DNA of 64,000 bases from Ricordea florida (Eukaryota; Cnidaria; Anthozoa; Corallimorpharia; Ricordeidae). Below the pieces are notes generated by a model. That model had not been told where the DNA came from and ran no database searches. It saw only the letters and a program-made list of their open reading frames with translations. Position 1 is the stretch's first letter; each line of letters opens with the position of its first letter. Position numbers and translations under genes: made by a program. This document shows, one piece after another, positions 1 to 11,238 of the stretch. The stretch lies in assembly GCA_949710005.1 (NCBI GenBank), contig OX453285.1, forward strand, positions 7,967,632 through 8,031,631. Direction: 5' to 3'.

Positions 1-298
1 TTCCTTCTGTATTATGTGAGAACTTTCTTGGTCAATATTACAAAGTGTATAGCAAATATTTGCCAGAAAATTTAGAAGTAGCAAGGAAACGTTTGTTAGA
101 TTGCGTTTTTTGCCAAATTTTCTGTACTTCAGAAAATCTGTAGTTAAAAAATTACATGTTTTTTGCTTAATTTCCCTGGTAAAACATCTTCGAAAAAGGT
201 TTGAGTTATGGAAAACAAGTTGGAACGAGGCATTTAAATTAGGTTCACTGGACAAAGATCCTTCGCCCTGCAAGGATTTCAGTGTCAGTGTGAATGGG

Positions 299-960
299 TT
301 ATAAACAAGAGAAAATGAGGAAAGATAACATAACGCGGTCTGATATGATAAGGGGACAGAATCTATTTTTAGCGCGGAATCTATTTATATTTCGTTCCAT
401 GGCTGCGCGGTTTCAACATGGCGCATTGAAATTACAACCACGTGAGGAGAAGGATATCAGCCATTGGTCAGTTAAAAATAGTTTTTTTTTATTTATTTTC
501 CTCCAAATCCTAGCTAGTACATAGATATGTAAATATAACGCATAAAAAAGAACAGGAATTACATCAGTAAAATTGAGTTACATTGAATATTGGAAGGAGA
601 GGAGAGGGGCACATCTAGGTAAACTAATTTTGTGCCCCTTAGAGTCCTTAAAGTTATGTATAACTTGAGATATTTAATAAAAGGAAAAAGAAAAGGAATG
701 AGGAAAAATGACAAAATAGCTTAGAAAGTTATGAAGAGATGATGTTTCCATTAGTATTGAGCAAGGTACCAGCGTGTTAGTGCTTTGCTAAACATTTTCT
801 TGGATGGTTTGTCTCTAATCGATTGCGGAATATCATTCCAAAAGAAACTTCCAATAATGCTAATAATTTGAGAATCTAAAAATAGATTCTGTCCCCTTAT
901 CACAGTAAGATAACCCAGTTTGGAAGATTCGTTCTCTTATCTCATTTTCTCTTGGTTATA
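299..960. repeat. inverted-repeat pair around a LINE remnant
   Basis: The left arm (299-372) and right arm (876-960) are inverted copies. The inner 26 bases (347-372 and 876-901) match perfectly, and a TTATAAACAAGAGAAAATGAG-type stretch matches at the outer edges with small differences. The roughly 500-base interior holds a LINE C-terminal fragment. It looks like a composite or MITE-like unit. No convincing target duplication was seen. Confidence 0.55.
751..876 (-). pseudogene. non-LTR retrotransposon ORF2 C-terminal fragment
   Basis: Read on the minus strand this stretch gives FFWNDIPQSIRDKPSKKMF followed by FSKALTRWYLAQY and a stop at 751-753. The W-N-x-[IL]-P-x-x-[IL]-R core followed by a Lys-rich helix is the usual C-terminus of CR1/jockey-type LINE ORF2 proteins. 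Only about 40 residues remain. The sequence to the left (to about 600) would be the 3' untranslated region. Confidence 0.5.
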
Positions 961-1375
961 AAATACTGGAGATAGCAAATTACGATGATGTTGACTTTTG
1001 TCGTATATACTTAATTGAGTCCATTTACTGAGCGAGAGATTTAAGGCCAGAAAATGTTAAGAGCTCACTAACATTTTCTCAAGACAGAGCGGGATCCACT
1101 TTGTACGTGGTAATTTTATTTGTTTTCCTTTCAGTTCAAGAAGGCTATTATTCACTCAGCAGAATTTAACTCGAAATCTCCTTCCCACGCTACTGTCCTA
1201 ATTCGCCCTTTTGATATCAAAGTTCTTATGCACCCTCAGCTGGGATATAATTGACATCATTATCATCATCATCATCATTATCATTAACATAATTATCGCT
1301 ATCTTTGTATTATCGAATTTTTGTCAGGTTGCTTGCGCGGGGCACTAAGATTAGTATAAGGTCTCAATGGGGTGA

Positions 1376-1512
1376 TGAATTTTACGGCTAACGGTTAATA
1401 TTTTGTACTGTTTTACGGCTAACGGTTAATATTTTTTACGGCTAACAACTAAAATTTTTCAATACTTACGCCTAACGGCTAATTTTTTGGCCGTTTTACA
1501 GCTAACGATTTA
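1376..1512. repeat. degenerate ACGGCTAACGG tandem repeat
   Basis: About five diverged copies of a unit containing ACGGCTAACGGTTAAT occur in direct orientation with variable spacing (about 25-35 bases). Confidence 0.6.
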
Positions 1513-1629
1513 CCCCATTGCGACCCTCGTATAAGCATCCCATCTTTTTAATCGGGAATTTACAAATATGCAAATTATGTAAGTTGTGTGCCAGTACAGC
1601 GAGTTTCTCGTAGATAAGCAATAAGGTGG

Positions 1630-1667
<38 letters not shown>
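1630..1667. repeat. (AAT)n microsatellite
   Basis: Uninterrupted run of about twelve AAT trinucleotides. Confidence 0.95.
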
Positions 1668-1904
1668 CTTCATTTGAGTGTAAACTCTATTTAGCACTAA
1701 CGTACTAATTGGGGACACTGTAAAGCACAAATGAAATAAAATTACATCAAATCAAATGCTGCCTTTTTGTGGAGAGGGGAAAACCAGAGTACCCGGAGAA
1801 AAACCTCTTGGAGCAGACTAGAGAGCCAACAATCTCAGTCCACATATGACGCCGAGGCCAAGAATCGAATCCGGGCCACATTGGTGAAAGGCGAGCGCTC
1901 TCGT

Positions 1905-2076
1905 CGCTGCGCCAACTCTGCTCTCCAACACTGCGCCAACCCTGCTCCACAACACCGCACCAACTCTCCTCCCCAACACTGCGTCAACCCTGCTCCCCAA
2001 CACTGAGCCAACCCTGCTCACCAACACTGAGGCAACCCTGCTCACCAACACTGCACCAACCCTGCTCCTCAACACT
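1905..2076. repeat. 24-bp minisatellite, about 7 copies
   Basis: Tandem unit close to CCAACACTGCGCCAACCCTG plus four bases, with substitutions between copies. The unit is a multiple of three, so both strands stay open, giving serine/valine-rich or proline/asparagine-rich frames that are not genes. Confidence 0.85.
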
Positions 2077-2196
2077 GCTTGCAATCATCCTTGTTATTTT
2101 TATAGTTGTTACTGCAGCATTATAATGTTTGTGAGCTTTCTCTTCTCCAATTTACTTAGTTCCCTGTGTACAACAGATTTAAGTTCATTCAGAGAC

Positions 2197-2688
2197 CCAT
2201 AAGACTTGAAACGTGTAACTGCCTTTGAATGGCCTTAACACACCTTGTCCACATTCAATCTGTCAAGTACCATATTTGAAAAATCAAGAGCAAACAAATG
2301 AACCAGTGAAATTAGCCATGGCAGATTGACTAAGATGTACGTACTTTGTCCAATTTTGGTGTTTCTCTGAGTTTTCTCATCCAATATTTTCTTAATTGGA
2401 CAGCATGGAGTCCTAAAAAAACTTATTGGGAAATACGCACCTTTGCTCTAATCATGGCCGAGACGTCGCTGTTGCAAATGCTTGTTTTTTTACGACGCGC
2501 CACCGAAGTAGAACAGTGCCAAGAAGCTCAAAGACTAGGGCAAGCAGTTTCCAGATATTGTACTTGGGAGATACTGAATCTAGAAAAACTGTAAACGTGC
2601 GTTACACGTTTCAACGCGCGTTACACGTTTCAACGCGCGTTACACGTTCCAACGCGCGTTACATGTTTCAAGTCTTATGAGTTTTGTT
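2197..2688. repeat. possible TIR element with internal 19-bp repeats
   Basis: CATAAGACTTGAAACGTGTA at about 2201 reappears inverted as CATAAGACTTGAAACATGTA ending near 2688. The right arm is preceded by the 19-bp tandem repeat. This could be a small terminal-inverted-repeat element of about 0.5 kb. Target duplication not resolved. Confidence 0.4.
2599..2673. repeat. 19-bp tandem repeat, 4 copies
   Basis: Four head-to-tail units of GCGTTACACGTTTCAACGC. The third and fourth carry one substitution each. It lies about 40 bases beyond the donor site of the D8C exon. Confidence 0.85.
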
Positions 2689-2710
2689 TTAACCAAATAG
2701 TGGCTCTCAC

Positions 2711-3122
2711 CTTGATTCAATTTTCCGCAATAACGAAATGGGCAACCGGGGGATCGCCTTAGCTCATAAATGTAGAACCCTCCACAATTGCGAACCCGAA
2801 TATCAACCGAAGAATTACAGCAAGCGTTGCTAAAACTGAAATACACTTTGGCAGGCACGATTCCCTGTTCCCTGGTAGGATGATCATTGTATAGCCAACC
2901 TGGAGAAAAGGTGCCACAGACAAACTGCGGTAAACACGTTGTGGCCATCTGAGTACCTGCAGCGCCACGAAATCTGTACCAGCCAGGAAATATGCACCAA
3001 TCACAGTTGGTGCCAGGGCCAAAACTCTGTTCTCTGTCTGCTTCCTCAAATGTGTTGTAGTTTAAACATTCAGGTATTTCGTTCTCTGTGCATGCACTAG
3101 TACGTAAACAGACTCTGAGCTC
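2711..3122 (-). CDS. D8C-domain exon (uromodulin/OIT3-like extracellular module)
   Basis: A 412-base internal exon on the minus strand. It is bounded by an acceptor (polypyrimidine then CAG before 3122) and a donor (CAAG, then GTGAGAG from 2710). It begins in phase 0 and ends in phase 1. The translation has the hallmarks of the D8C domain of uromodulin, GP2 and oncoprotein-induced-transcript-3 proteins: many cysteines, a WYRFRGAAG motif, VCGTFSPGWL, HPTREQGIV, a CC pair, and a closing RNCGGFYIYEL...CPFRYCGK. Such domains are extracellular and disulfide-bonded. It may belong to the same minus-strand gene as the glycine-rich and PAN exons upstream, but phases show at least one exon must lie between. 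Domain call good; gene identity open. Confidence 0.75.
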
Positions 3123-3184
3123 CTGATAAGAAAAACAGTTATTAATACTCTTAATGTTATTAATAGTAGGAGTCATGGCCAGAG

Positions 3185-3255
3185 TACATGTAGTAGTAAT
3201 AGTGGCAGTGGCAGTGACAGTGTTAGTGGTAGTGGTAATAGTAATAGTAGAAGTA
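3185..3255. repeat. imperfect (AGT)n microsatellite
   Basis: Run of AGT/GGT/AAT trinucleotides in the intron just upstream of the D8C exon. Confidence 0.8.
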
Positions 3256-3464
3256 AAATTATTGTTCGCCTTAATACTAGTGAGGAATATTATCTTAGCT
3301 AATTAATTCAACTATTAACAAATACACGGATCACGATATCTGCAAGAAAGAAAAGTAGAAAAGAGATTGGAAAGAAGAACAGCAAGTAGTCTACTGAAAA
3401 CGATGCATGGAGCAAAGGACTTAGAAAACACATAACAACTTTTTCTTTTTTTTAATGAAGATGG

Positions 3465-3612
3465 CACATTATGAGCCTGGAAAGTTGTAAAAGATGTATT
3501 TTTCAGCACTGTCACAGGCACAACTTAGAAAAAGAAAAATCTTAGTTCTCCAATAGGAGTTGAACCTACTTCCTTCTGATAACTAATACGGGCGCTCTAC
3601 AGCTGAGATATG
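3465..3612 (-). repeat. tRNA-derived SINE-like sequence
   Basis: On the minus strand, a box-A-like TATCTCAGCTGTAGAGC and a box-B GGTTCAACTCC are spaced as in a tRNA and followed by a tail containing TGTGACAGTGCTGAAAAATA. The same B box plus tail recurs near 20,670 on the plus strand. A related block starting GGGACAAGCATCCTGC follows at about 3650 and recurs near 19,500 and 245, suggesting one dispersed family. The A-box side is degraded, so it is not a functional tRNA. Confidence 0.5.
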
Positions 3613-5454
3613 ACAAACTCGGGGGGAAAGGCCATCAAACTAAATTCATGGGACAAGCATCCTGCAAACTGCTAGGATTTCAATGTCAAAGTGAAAGAGT
3701 TGTGAAATAAAGGAGAAGCCTGGAAAATTTGTGTCAGATGTATTCATCTTCGAATCTGTGCAGGAAAAGGCAAAGCTTAAACCTTTGTAATACCTGAGTT
3801 TGTGTTTGGGATTCTACTACAGGTAGCCAACCGAGAGATTTCACTCTCTTTCTTCAGTTCACTCTGTAATGTATGTCGGAGCATTTAATACTCAGTTGAA
3901 GAATAGGCATACTTAACATTATTTTGTCCGTACACGTATCGCAGGAAGTTCAATTTAGCTTTTTACTTACTACGAATGTTATCCATACAAACATCAAAGG
4001 CGGCTTCATTGTGGATCCCAGCGACGTTCATTACAGTAAAATGCTCTATTCATTCTTCAGCATGCGCACCTAGCTACGTAACGGTGGACCAACCCCTAAA
4101 ACATAAAAAACAAAATTGCAATTCCAGTTGTAAATATTGTTATCGTAAAATAGCTTTCCGAACCTAGTAAATTACCGAGAAACTTGCCTGTTTGAATAAT
4201 TAAGAAAAATTCATTTTCTACATGCCAACGAACTTTTCAGTTCTTCTAACCATGTGTTTTCTTATTTTTGTAAAATTTCGTGTTCAACATCAAGGGATTA
4301 CGTCGAGTGATAAATTAAGAAATTTATATTACCATAACAGTTTCTCTTTGATCATTCTTACTATATATTCTGCTTCGCTTGATTATGGTTCCCTTTTAAA
4401 TTTTCTCTCTACACAACTTTTGCCGCAATTACTTCCCTTGGAAACTGGCGCTCGCCACCTTGGGATTAATTAGCTTTTATCCTGTATGCCAGGCTGTTTT
4501 ACTTAAGTAAAATGCAGTGTGAATCATTGGTGTGTTGTGCCTAATACATTGCAATATATTTGGAAAGGATCAATAATGCCGAAACCACAAACAATCATTT
4601 TGTAGGAGTGAAAAGCCCCTATTTAACTGACGAAATTGAAGTCTGAAATTTTTAGCGAATCAATAATGCTTTGCCTTTTTCATCATGCTAAATTGAAATA
4701 ACCATTATCACTGGAAAGATTGCTTTTAAAGGAAAAACGATGTTTGCAGTAAAAGATGGCAAGTAACAATTTCCGGTGGCAAACAATTTGCTAAACTTTT
4801 CGACCAACATCAAGGATCGATTTTTACATTAACTTAATTTCCTTTCGTTTTGAAATGTTTGCAGCCTTTGTCATTGAGAGTCTCAGCTTTCCTAATGTAC
4901 TATGTTTTGCCATCAAATACCTGTTGAATTTCATATTTTTAACTGTGATGCCCTTAAACCCACCTGTTCCCTTGCCAATAGCAATTAATTAAAAACAAGG
5001 GATATAGTTACGCCCGAAATGGCGACAACACGCTTTTGCTTCGATGAATGTATCGTGAAAGACTTGCGGAACTATGAAAAACGCAAACATAGCGGCAATA
5101 ATCGTTTTATCATTTATTTTTTAAATTATTTTTTATTCATTTTTTTTTCTCGTATGAAATTGGTGATAAGGGTCAGGGTAAAAACGATACGTTACCTAAC
5201 TATGTTAATCTTTCGTTTAAAGACAGAAAAAAAAACGAACCTAACGACTGGAATTTTGAATTCTAAAAACCGTGCTTTTCAAATAATTAATATTCGCCGT
5301 TAGAAGTGTTAAAATTTCTTTAACTTCAATATTATCTGAGAAACAGTGGGGTTGGTCATTTCATGCTTGTTGAAGAATAAAACTTGAAAAGATATTTCTT
5401 TGCTCCGCAAATTGAAATGCCGCCTAGAAAAGAAAAACAAGTTAGTTTGTAGGT
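3613..5454. other. AT-rich non-coding stretch
   Basis: Apart from the SINE-related block at 3640-3800, nothing is recognised. Short open frames here have no known motif and no splice context. Confidence 0.6.
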
Positions 5455-5745
5455 TTCTATTTAACAATTATTCGCCGAAGGCGAAGTGATTTTCGGTGAA
5501 TATTTACCGATAATCATTTCGTCTTAAGCGAATAATTGTTTTAGTATAAATACACAGGTGATTATTTCAGAAAAAGAAAAGAAGGAAAATAGTACAACAC
5601 GAAAAATTCAATTTTTTTTTTAAAAAGCGCGCGAACGATTGGCAGCCATTTTGTTCGTCGAGGTGATCTTAGGCTGATAATCCGAGATAGCGAACCAATC
5701 AGAGCGCGAGATTTTGCATAATCACCTGAGTATTTCTACTAATCT
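5455..5745. repeat. small hairpin plus dispersed-repeat sequence
   Basis: AACAATTATTCGCCGAAGGC (5463) and its near-complement GCGAATAATTGTT (about 5540) form a short foldback. This is followed by GCGCGCGAACGATTGG... and AATCACCTGAGTATTTCTAC. AGGTGATTATTTCAG (5559) and AATCACCTGAGTA (5720) are inverted relative to one another and may be termini. Confidence 0.4.
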
Positions 5746-6248
5746 TAATTACTTACCGCAGAATTTGGCAGTCGTGCAGGACAATATTCCTTAGACATCT
5801 GACTACTGCAGTCTCAGGGAATATAGTGCGAAAGGAAGTCTAAATGAACAGTGTGCCTGGTGCTTGGTTTAAGGTATAGAAACCAGGAAACAAATTGCAG
5901 CTGTAAGATTTTTGTCTCCTCATATGTTAATTTGGGCCCAATCAACTTTACTAAGGTCCTCCACAGACTAGACATCGGTTCCCGACAATTATCTTTTATC
6001 GACCAGATATAGTTATCAACCACCAACAATGTCCGATGCAAGAATTTCACACACTGGAGTATTAAGTTGTCGATGACAAAATAATTCAAGCGAGAGCTTG
6101 GGAACTACATTCACTGCGCATGCTTGTGACTGACGTTTCAAAATGGCAGGATCCAAGGAAAACACTTAACGCGAAAGACGATTTTCAAACGGGGAGAAGG
6201 AAGATATTGTGGATATTATCTACAATGAGGAGGGGGAAAGTGCGATGA

Positions 6249-6806
6249 AGAGCCATGGGAGCCAGTAGTTCTTAAATTAAGGTCACAGACCATTTCTAAT
6301 AAGGAGAAGGCAGCATTATACGTAAGAGTCTGTGGTCAGTAAGAGCCATGGGAGCCAGTAGTTCTTAAATTAAGGTCACAGACCATTTCTAATAAGGAGA
6401 AGGCAGCATTATACGTAAGAGTCTGTGGTCAGTAAGAGCCATGGGAGCCAGTAGTTCTTAAATTAAGGTCACAGACCATTTCTAATAAGGAGAAGGCAGC
6501 ATTATACGTAAGAGTCTGTGGTCAGTAAGAGCCATGGGAGCCAGTAGTTCTTAAATTAAGGACACAGACCATTTCTTATAAGGAGAAGGCAGCATTATAC
6601 GTAAGAGTCTGTGGTCAGTAAGAGCCATGGGAGCCAGTAGTTCTTAAATTAAGGACACAGACCATTTCTTATAAGGAGAAGGCAGCATTATACGTAAGAG
6701 TCTGTGGTCAGTTAGAGCCATGGGAGCCAGTAGTTCTTAAATTAAGGACACAGGCCATTTCTTATAAGGAGAAGGCAGCATTATACGTAAGAGTCTGTGG
6801 TCAGTT
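6249..6806. repeat. 93-bp satellite, 6 copies
   Basis: Six head-to-tail copies start at 6249, 6342, 6435, 6528, 6621 and 6714, exactly 93 bases apart. Each begins AGAGCCATGGGAGCCAGTAG. Copies 1-3 share GGTCACAGACC and TTTCTAATAAGG; copies 4-6 have GGACACAG and TTTCTTATAAGG. This shows stepwise amplification. ACAGACC and the closing GTCTGTGGTC are partly inverted, so each unit can form a stem. Confidence 0.95.
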
Positions 6807-6935
6807 GGTGAAAAGACGTTATGAAGCCCGAAGTCACAAAGGGATCAAACGAATGTGCGGTAGTGAATCTTAAGCCGAGATCTCCTCGGGGAGGGGGGTG
6901 GGAGGGGGTTGGGGTTAGGGCTAATCAGAAGATCT

Positions 6936-7014
6936 CGGGATATTTTGTAAAGGCTTGAAACATGATTCACTACCCCTCGGGATATTTTGTAAAGGCTTAC
7001 ATGATTCACTACGG
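6936..7014. repeat. direct duplication of about 40 bp after a G-rich run
   Basis: CTCGGGATATTTTGTAAAGG ... CATGATTCACTAC occurs twice in succession. It follows a G-rich stretch (6890-6925) of GGGG and GGGTTAGGG runs. Confidence 0.75.
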
Positions 7015-7292
7015 TAACCCCGAATGTGGAACTTGCTTTTCAGTGATTACATAAAAGCGAAAGACGTAATCAAAACCAAATCGGGAGTGAAAGCGGTGAA
7101 GAACAGTCTGTGGGTCATAAGTATTGCTGATGTAATAAAGCGATGCCAAATCGAAGTTGACCTATATAATATGGTGCTGGTCAGTCAGGACCTAAACGTT
7201 ATTAAAGAGACAGAAAGCATGTACCGTGTTTCTGTTGAGTTATAGAAACACGAGTGGAAGTCTGGGAGAACGAGAAATGCTGTGCGAAGACG

Positions 7293-7323
<31 letters not shown>

Positions 7324-7711
7324 GAGTTCTCCCAAACTTTCCGTATATTTCACTATACTTTTCCTATATTTCAGTCGCCACTGGCTTGCTGTTAAGTTTG
7401 CTTTCATAACGTTAACAACCTACTTCAACTTGTAAAAGACGTTTTAAATGAAAAGTCTATCATATGAAACTCTATTCCGCATTTCTTGGCAGTGCCACAA
7501 CAACAACAGATGGACGTACAGTATGGACGTACAGTATGTCGGGGTGGAAGTTTATTAAAGCTAATAAAAACGCAGTCATCAACACAGCCGATGAAATTGA
7601 GAGGAACAATTCCACAGGAGGACATCAAAGAGAAGACCCTGAGAGAAACAGCACCTGATGAGAAGAAAAAGGATTGAACACAAACTAGCACCACACAGCT
7701 ATCTGCACTTA

Positions 7712-7983
7712 TGTCCAGGATCGATCTTGTTAGCAAAAATTTGCTAGCAGAGGTTTTTCGCAATTGTCGCAAAAGAAATAGTTAAGAAAAAATCATGTCA
7801 GAAAATCATTTACAAATATTACAAAAATAACAAATCTAACAGGAATCAAGACTTAGAAACAAACGATTTTTGCGATATTTGTTAGTGATTTCCTGACATG
7901 ATTTTTTTTCTCAATTATTTTTTTGCGACAGTTGCGAAAAAAATTTGCTAACAAATTTTTGCTAACAAGATCGATCCTGGACA
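7712..7983. mobile_element. foldback/MITE element
   Basis: Arms of about 100 bases start TGTCCAGGATCGATCTTGTT at 7712 and return inverted, ending at 7983. The arms stay aligned through TTAGCAAAAATTTG, TTTTTCGCAA and AAAATCATGTCAG with minor differences, around a short AT-rich centre. No coding capacity. Flanks TTAT and ATAT allow only a 2-3 bp target duplication. Confidence 0.75.
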
Positions 7984-8916
7984 TATCTCATAAGTGCACA
8001 GAGCAGGAAATGGCAGAAGCCCAAGAAAGCAACAACAATCCAGTCTAAACATGAGAAATAAGAAAGCGAAGAAGAGAAACCCGTGAGAGGATCTAATAGA
8101 CCACAGAGAGAGCGACGGGGCGAGACCGAAAAGATTTGAAGACTATCACATCTATTCTAAGGATCAAGAACACATGTGAAGACTGTTGAGGTAACTTTAT
8201 TTCCTGAAACTGAATTGATTTACTTGACTACTATGGGTGAAAAGAACATTGATTTGTAGATATCGATCTCAGAAAAAATAGGAGCAGTGTAGTATCCAAC
8301 TGATCAGAATACATTATGTGATAAAATATATCAGTTAATCTTAGTACTGCTTGTGATCATAACAGAAATTACGAATTTAACTGTTTTGTAGCTGATACAA
8401 AGCGATTCTGCGGAAAAACCTTTCCTCATAACGAACAGTAACGACACGATATTCTGCTTAAGCTCTAATTTTGCAATTAAAAAACTGAGGAACGTAGCGA
8501 CCTAGCGTTTCACCCGACAAGTTTGTAGTAGATCAGTACAGGGAGGCAATTCCGGATTTTAGAATTGTGAATTTCTAGATGTTTATGCCACAGGGACGCA
8601 GTCGATAATTTCTGGCTTTTCTTAAATTTTATCACAGCTATGAATTTGACTGTTCATAATCAGATTGAGAAAGAGTGGAGTCAACAGAATCATTGTGTAA
8701 GCGAAACATAAATTTAGCACTTTCCAATCGCGTTGACTTGAAAAATATAAAAAAATTTCTCATTTAGAAAATAGAGGAGCAGCATGTGCTCGATAGCCTG
8801 AGTTTGTGTTAGTTCGTACAGCTCGCTTTTGTAGAATGTAATTTTTTTAAATTCGATACGTAGGTATACGACCATGTGGAGTTACAATAAGGGTCAGTAA
8901 GTAATATAAGGATACA
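7984..8916. other. non-coding, nothing recognised
   Basis: No gene, RNA or clear repeat was seen between the foldback element and the LINE fragment. Confidence 0.55.
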
Positions 8917-9415
8917 TTAATGTATGATACACGAGAACTTGGTCTTACAAGATGAATAAAAACGTGTCCTGTATAAAATAACAATAGATTTAGAGATTCG
9001 ATTAAAAACAAAGTTTATATGATGTCTCGAACGAAAATGTTCATCTAGATATACCCCAAGGAATTTACTTACGTTGCTTTGTGCTAGAGATTGACCTCCA
9101 AAGGAGAGAGAAAAACTATGGAAGTGAATTTCTTCTGACTCGGCCAAAAGGTAACATAATTTGTCTTTTCGATATTAATCGAAAGCTTGTTACATCTTAA
9201 TCAAACAAACATATCTTGTAAATAAATTCATTATTTAGCACATTACTTAAGTAGTTGAGGTTAGAGTGAGAAAAATAGGTACTCGTGTCATCAAGTAGAA
9301 GTTCTGTTAGTTTGGAGGCCTTATGAAGCTCATTTAGGTAAAATAGAAAGAATAAATGGCCCAGGATGGATCCTTGAGGAATTCCACACTGAATGGTCTG
9401 TTTCGAGGAAAAAAT
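8917..9415 (-). pseudogene. CR1/jockey-like LINE reverse transcriptase fragment
   Basis: The minus-strand translation passes through several RT landmarks in order: CGIPQGSILG (RT motif 4/5 region), an L-L-DD-TS stretch in place of the usual FADD box, and then KFLGVYLDEHFRSRHHIN followed by ISKSIVILYRTRFY (thumb region). It is broken by at least one in-frame stop and frame changes, and the endonuclease and 5' part are missing. It is a dead, 5'-truncated non-LTR copy. Confidence 0.75.
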
Positions 9416-10264
9416 TTGGTTGATTGTAACGAATTGTTGACGGCAAAAAAAGGAGTTTTTTATTCACTGCAGAGCCACACCACGAATTCAATAGTGCTCA
9501 ACATGGTGCAAGCGACGCGAAGTACGATAAATAAATTCTTGAGCTCCATCGACCCACAGAGCCGGTCACATGTAGGGGACTAATTAAACGCACAGCTCTA
9601 AATCCTTTATTTAAAAACTTGCTTCAGTCGAGTCCTTAGGAGACTCGACAATAGAAACTTATGAAGTAGAATGTAAGTGGCTCTGGTTGAGTGTGGTTGA
9701 ATGTGGCTTGAACTAGAATACAAAGTACACAGACTGAAACTACTCAACACTTATATACTACTCAACTCTATAACCTAGGGTTAAATCACGCGATACTGAG
9801 ATAAAAATGGAAAATAGAAATAAACTAAACCGTACGTGAAACGAAAACTGCACCAAAGTATACATAGTGAAATAACAATCTTACTTTAGTCTCCGGGGTG
9901 CCGGAAGGATTCCTTCGAGTGAAAATTTCCGGCAATTCTGGTTTACTATAAAAATTGGTATTTGGTCTCCATTTTATTACTTCCTTGAAGGTATTTTACT
10001 CTAAGCTAACAAAACAATCATACCATTTTTACAATTTAAATTTGAAATACCGCTCAGGTACCCTTTTACCTTGAATCAACAAGAAAGAGCTTGGGTAATT
10101 TTCATTTTTCCATCAACAAAGAAAAATTGAAATTAGGTACCCTTTTTTAACTTAGCTTGCCGCAAATTCGAATCGAGATTTCGTCCTTTTTTGCGCATTT
10201 TGTTCGCTAAGAAAGTACCTTTTTCAGTCTTCTTACAAAGAAATCAAAGTCAAAATTTTTTCAA
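9416..10264. other. non-coding, possible old LTR-like sequence
   Basis: A block starting TGTAGGGGACTAATTAAACG (about 9570), followed by reversed polyadenylation-like TTTATT and a run to about 9930 (GGTGCCGGAAGGATTCC), has the look of a minus-strand LTR. No second copy or target duplication was found, so this is only a suggestion. Confidence 0.25.
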
Positions 10265-10533
10265 TTTGTCTCAGGGGAATTTTCAGCTTTCACGAATTTT
10301 TTTGTTTTCGCTCACTGCTTGTGCAGGAATTTTTTTTCAGGTGAACCCCTCTGCGCGAATGTTTTTTACTTCGTGTGAAAAAGTCACAATTGGACCTTCC
10401 TTCTGCATGAATTTTACTTTTAACTTCTTCTTTGCATGAATTTTTTTTTTTGGCATTTTCCCTTGCATGATTTTTTTTTTTGTTTTTTTCCCCACCCCCC
10501 CCCCCCCCATCACTTTTCTAATGGTCCGTCCCT
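10265..10533. mobile_element. MITE copy, left end truncated
   Basis: The right part matches the MITE at 21,995-22,272: GTGCAGGAATTTTTTTTCAG, CACAATTGGACCTTCC, GGCATTTTCCCTTGCATGA, a C-run, then CATCACTTTTCTAATGGTCC and a TAA flank. The left inverted terminus is absent. Confidence 0.7.
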
Positions 10534-10944
10534 TAAATGCGAGCGACAAGTGTTGTCAGGTGCCAAGAGAGCCGTCACGTCAAACGCACGCAAGGGAAGC
10601 CCAAAACGCGCTTGACTTATGCCTTTGGTAGCCAGTCAGGAGCCTGACCAGGTCTTGACGTGTTCCTCAAAGAGCTGTTGGATGGTTCTAAGGTTTTTTC
10701 TTAACAAACTGCAAGAACATTTAGACAATAACATTTACCAAGAGGTCAACACGTTAATTGGTTGAAAACACGTCAATCAATCCCCAACAGTGCAGAATGT
10801 TGAAATTGAGTATAGGAATTTGAAATTGAATGTAAAAATTTGAAATAGATATGTATTCACAGGCTTGTGCAATTTTTTCAGTCTAAAAAATTTGCTTGTA
10901 CGTGTTCATTTATTTCACATTCCACTCCAAACCATACTCATAAC

Positions 10945-11111
10945 TGTGGTGTTTCGGGCCCAAGTAGAATAAAAGATTCCGGCACAAAACAACGACAACA
11001 CTTTATTTCTGGTAGCCTTTTTCTCTCTCCCTCGAGCACATGCTCTGCGGTTATATATCCCATAATACACAAGGGATCACGTGACTGACATGTCACAATA
11101 GAAACACTACA
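10945..11111 (-). repeat. 3' LTR (167 bp)
   Basis: Begins TGTGGTGTTTCGGG and ends AAACACTACA on the plus strand. Contains reversed TTTATT (an AATAAA on the element's strand) and TTATATATCC, a TATA-like segment. Confidence 0.95.
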
Positions 11112-11121
11112 TCTCCCCCTA
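11112..11121 (-). other. polypurine tract
   Basis: On the element strand TTAGGGGGAGA directly abuts the 3' LTR, where the plus-strand primer is expected. Confidence 0.75.
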
Positions 11122-11238
11122 AGTTATTACAAATGTTGGTACTAGAGAAAAACTAAATGAACAATATTATGAACCTAATTGAAATCTTTAAAAACAAACA
11201 TACAGTCTCTCACTTAATGTCTCTTGCACAATCTAAAA

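Larger units (their letters stand above)
961..2194. other. non-coding stretch with simple and tandem repeats
   Basis: No gene is supported here. It contains four or five degenerate copies of TTTTACGGCTAACGGTTAAT (1376-1512), an (AAT)n run (1630-1667) and a 24-bp minisatellite (1905-2076). Short open frames over the minisatellite on both strands are products of the repeat. Confidence 0.7.

Noticed and set aside
1767..2084. Open frames on both strands over the 24-bp minisatellite
   Set aside because: Repeat unit divisible by three; no motifs; composition dictated by the repeat.
3543..3612. Functional tRNA gene on the minus strand
   Set aside because: Box B is good but the acceptor stem and box A are degraded, and the same tail recurs elsewhere, which fits a SINE.
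6890..6925. G-rich GGGGTTAGGG run as telomeric repeat
   Set aside because: Only one TTAGGG-like word, embedded in irregular G-runs; no array.
9570..9930. Solo LTR
   Set aside because: LTR-like look only; no second copy, no clear CA end and no target duplication.
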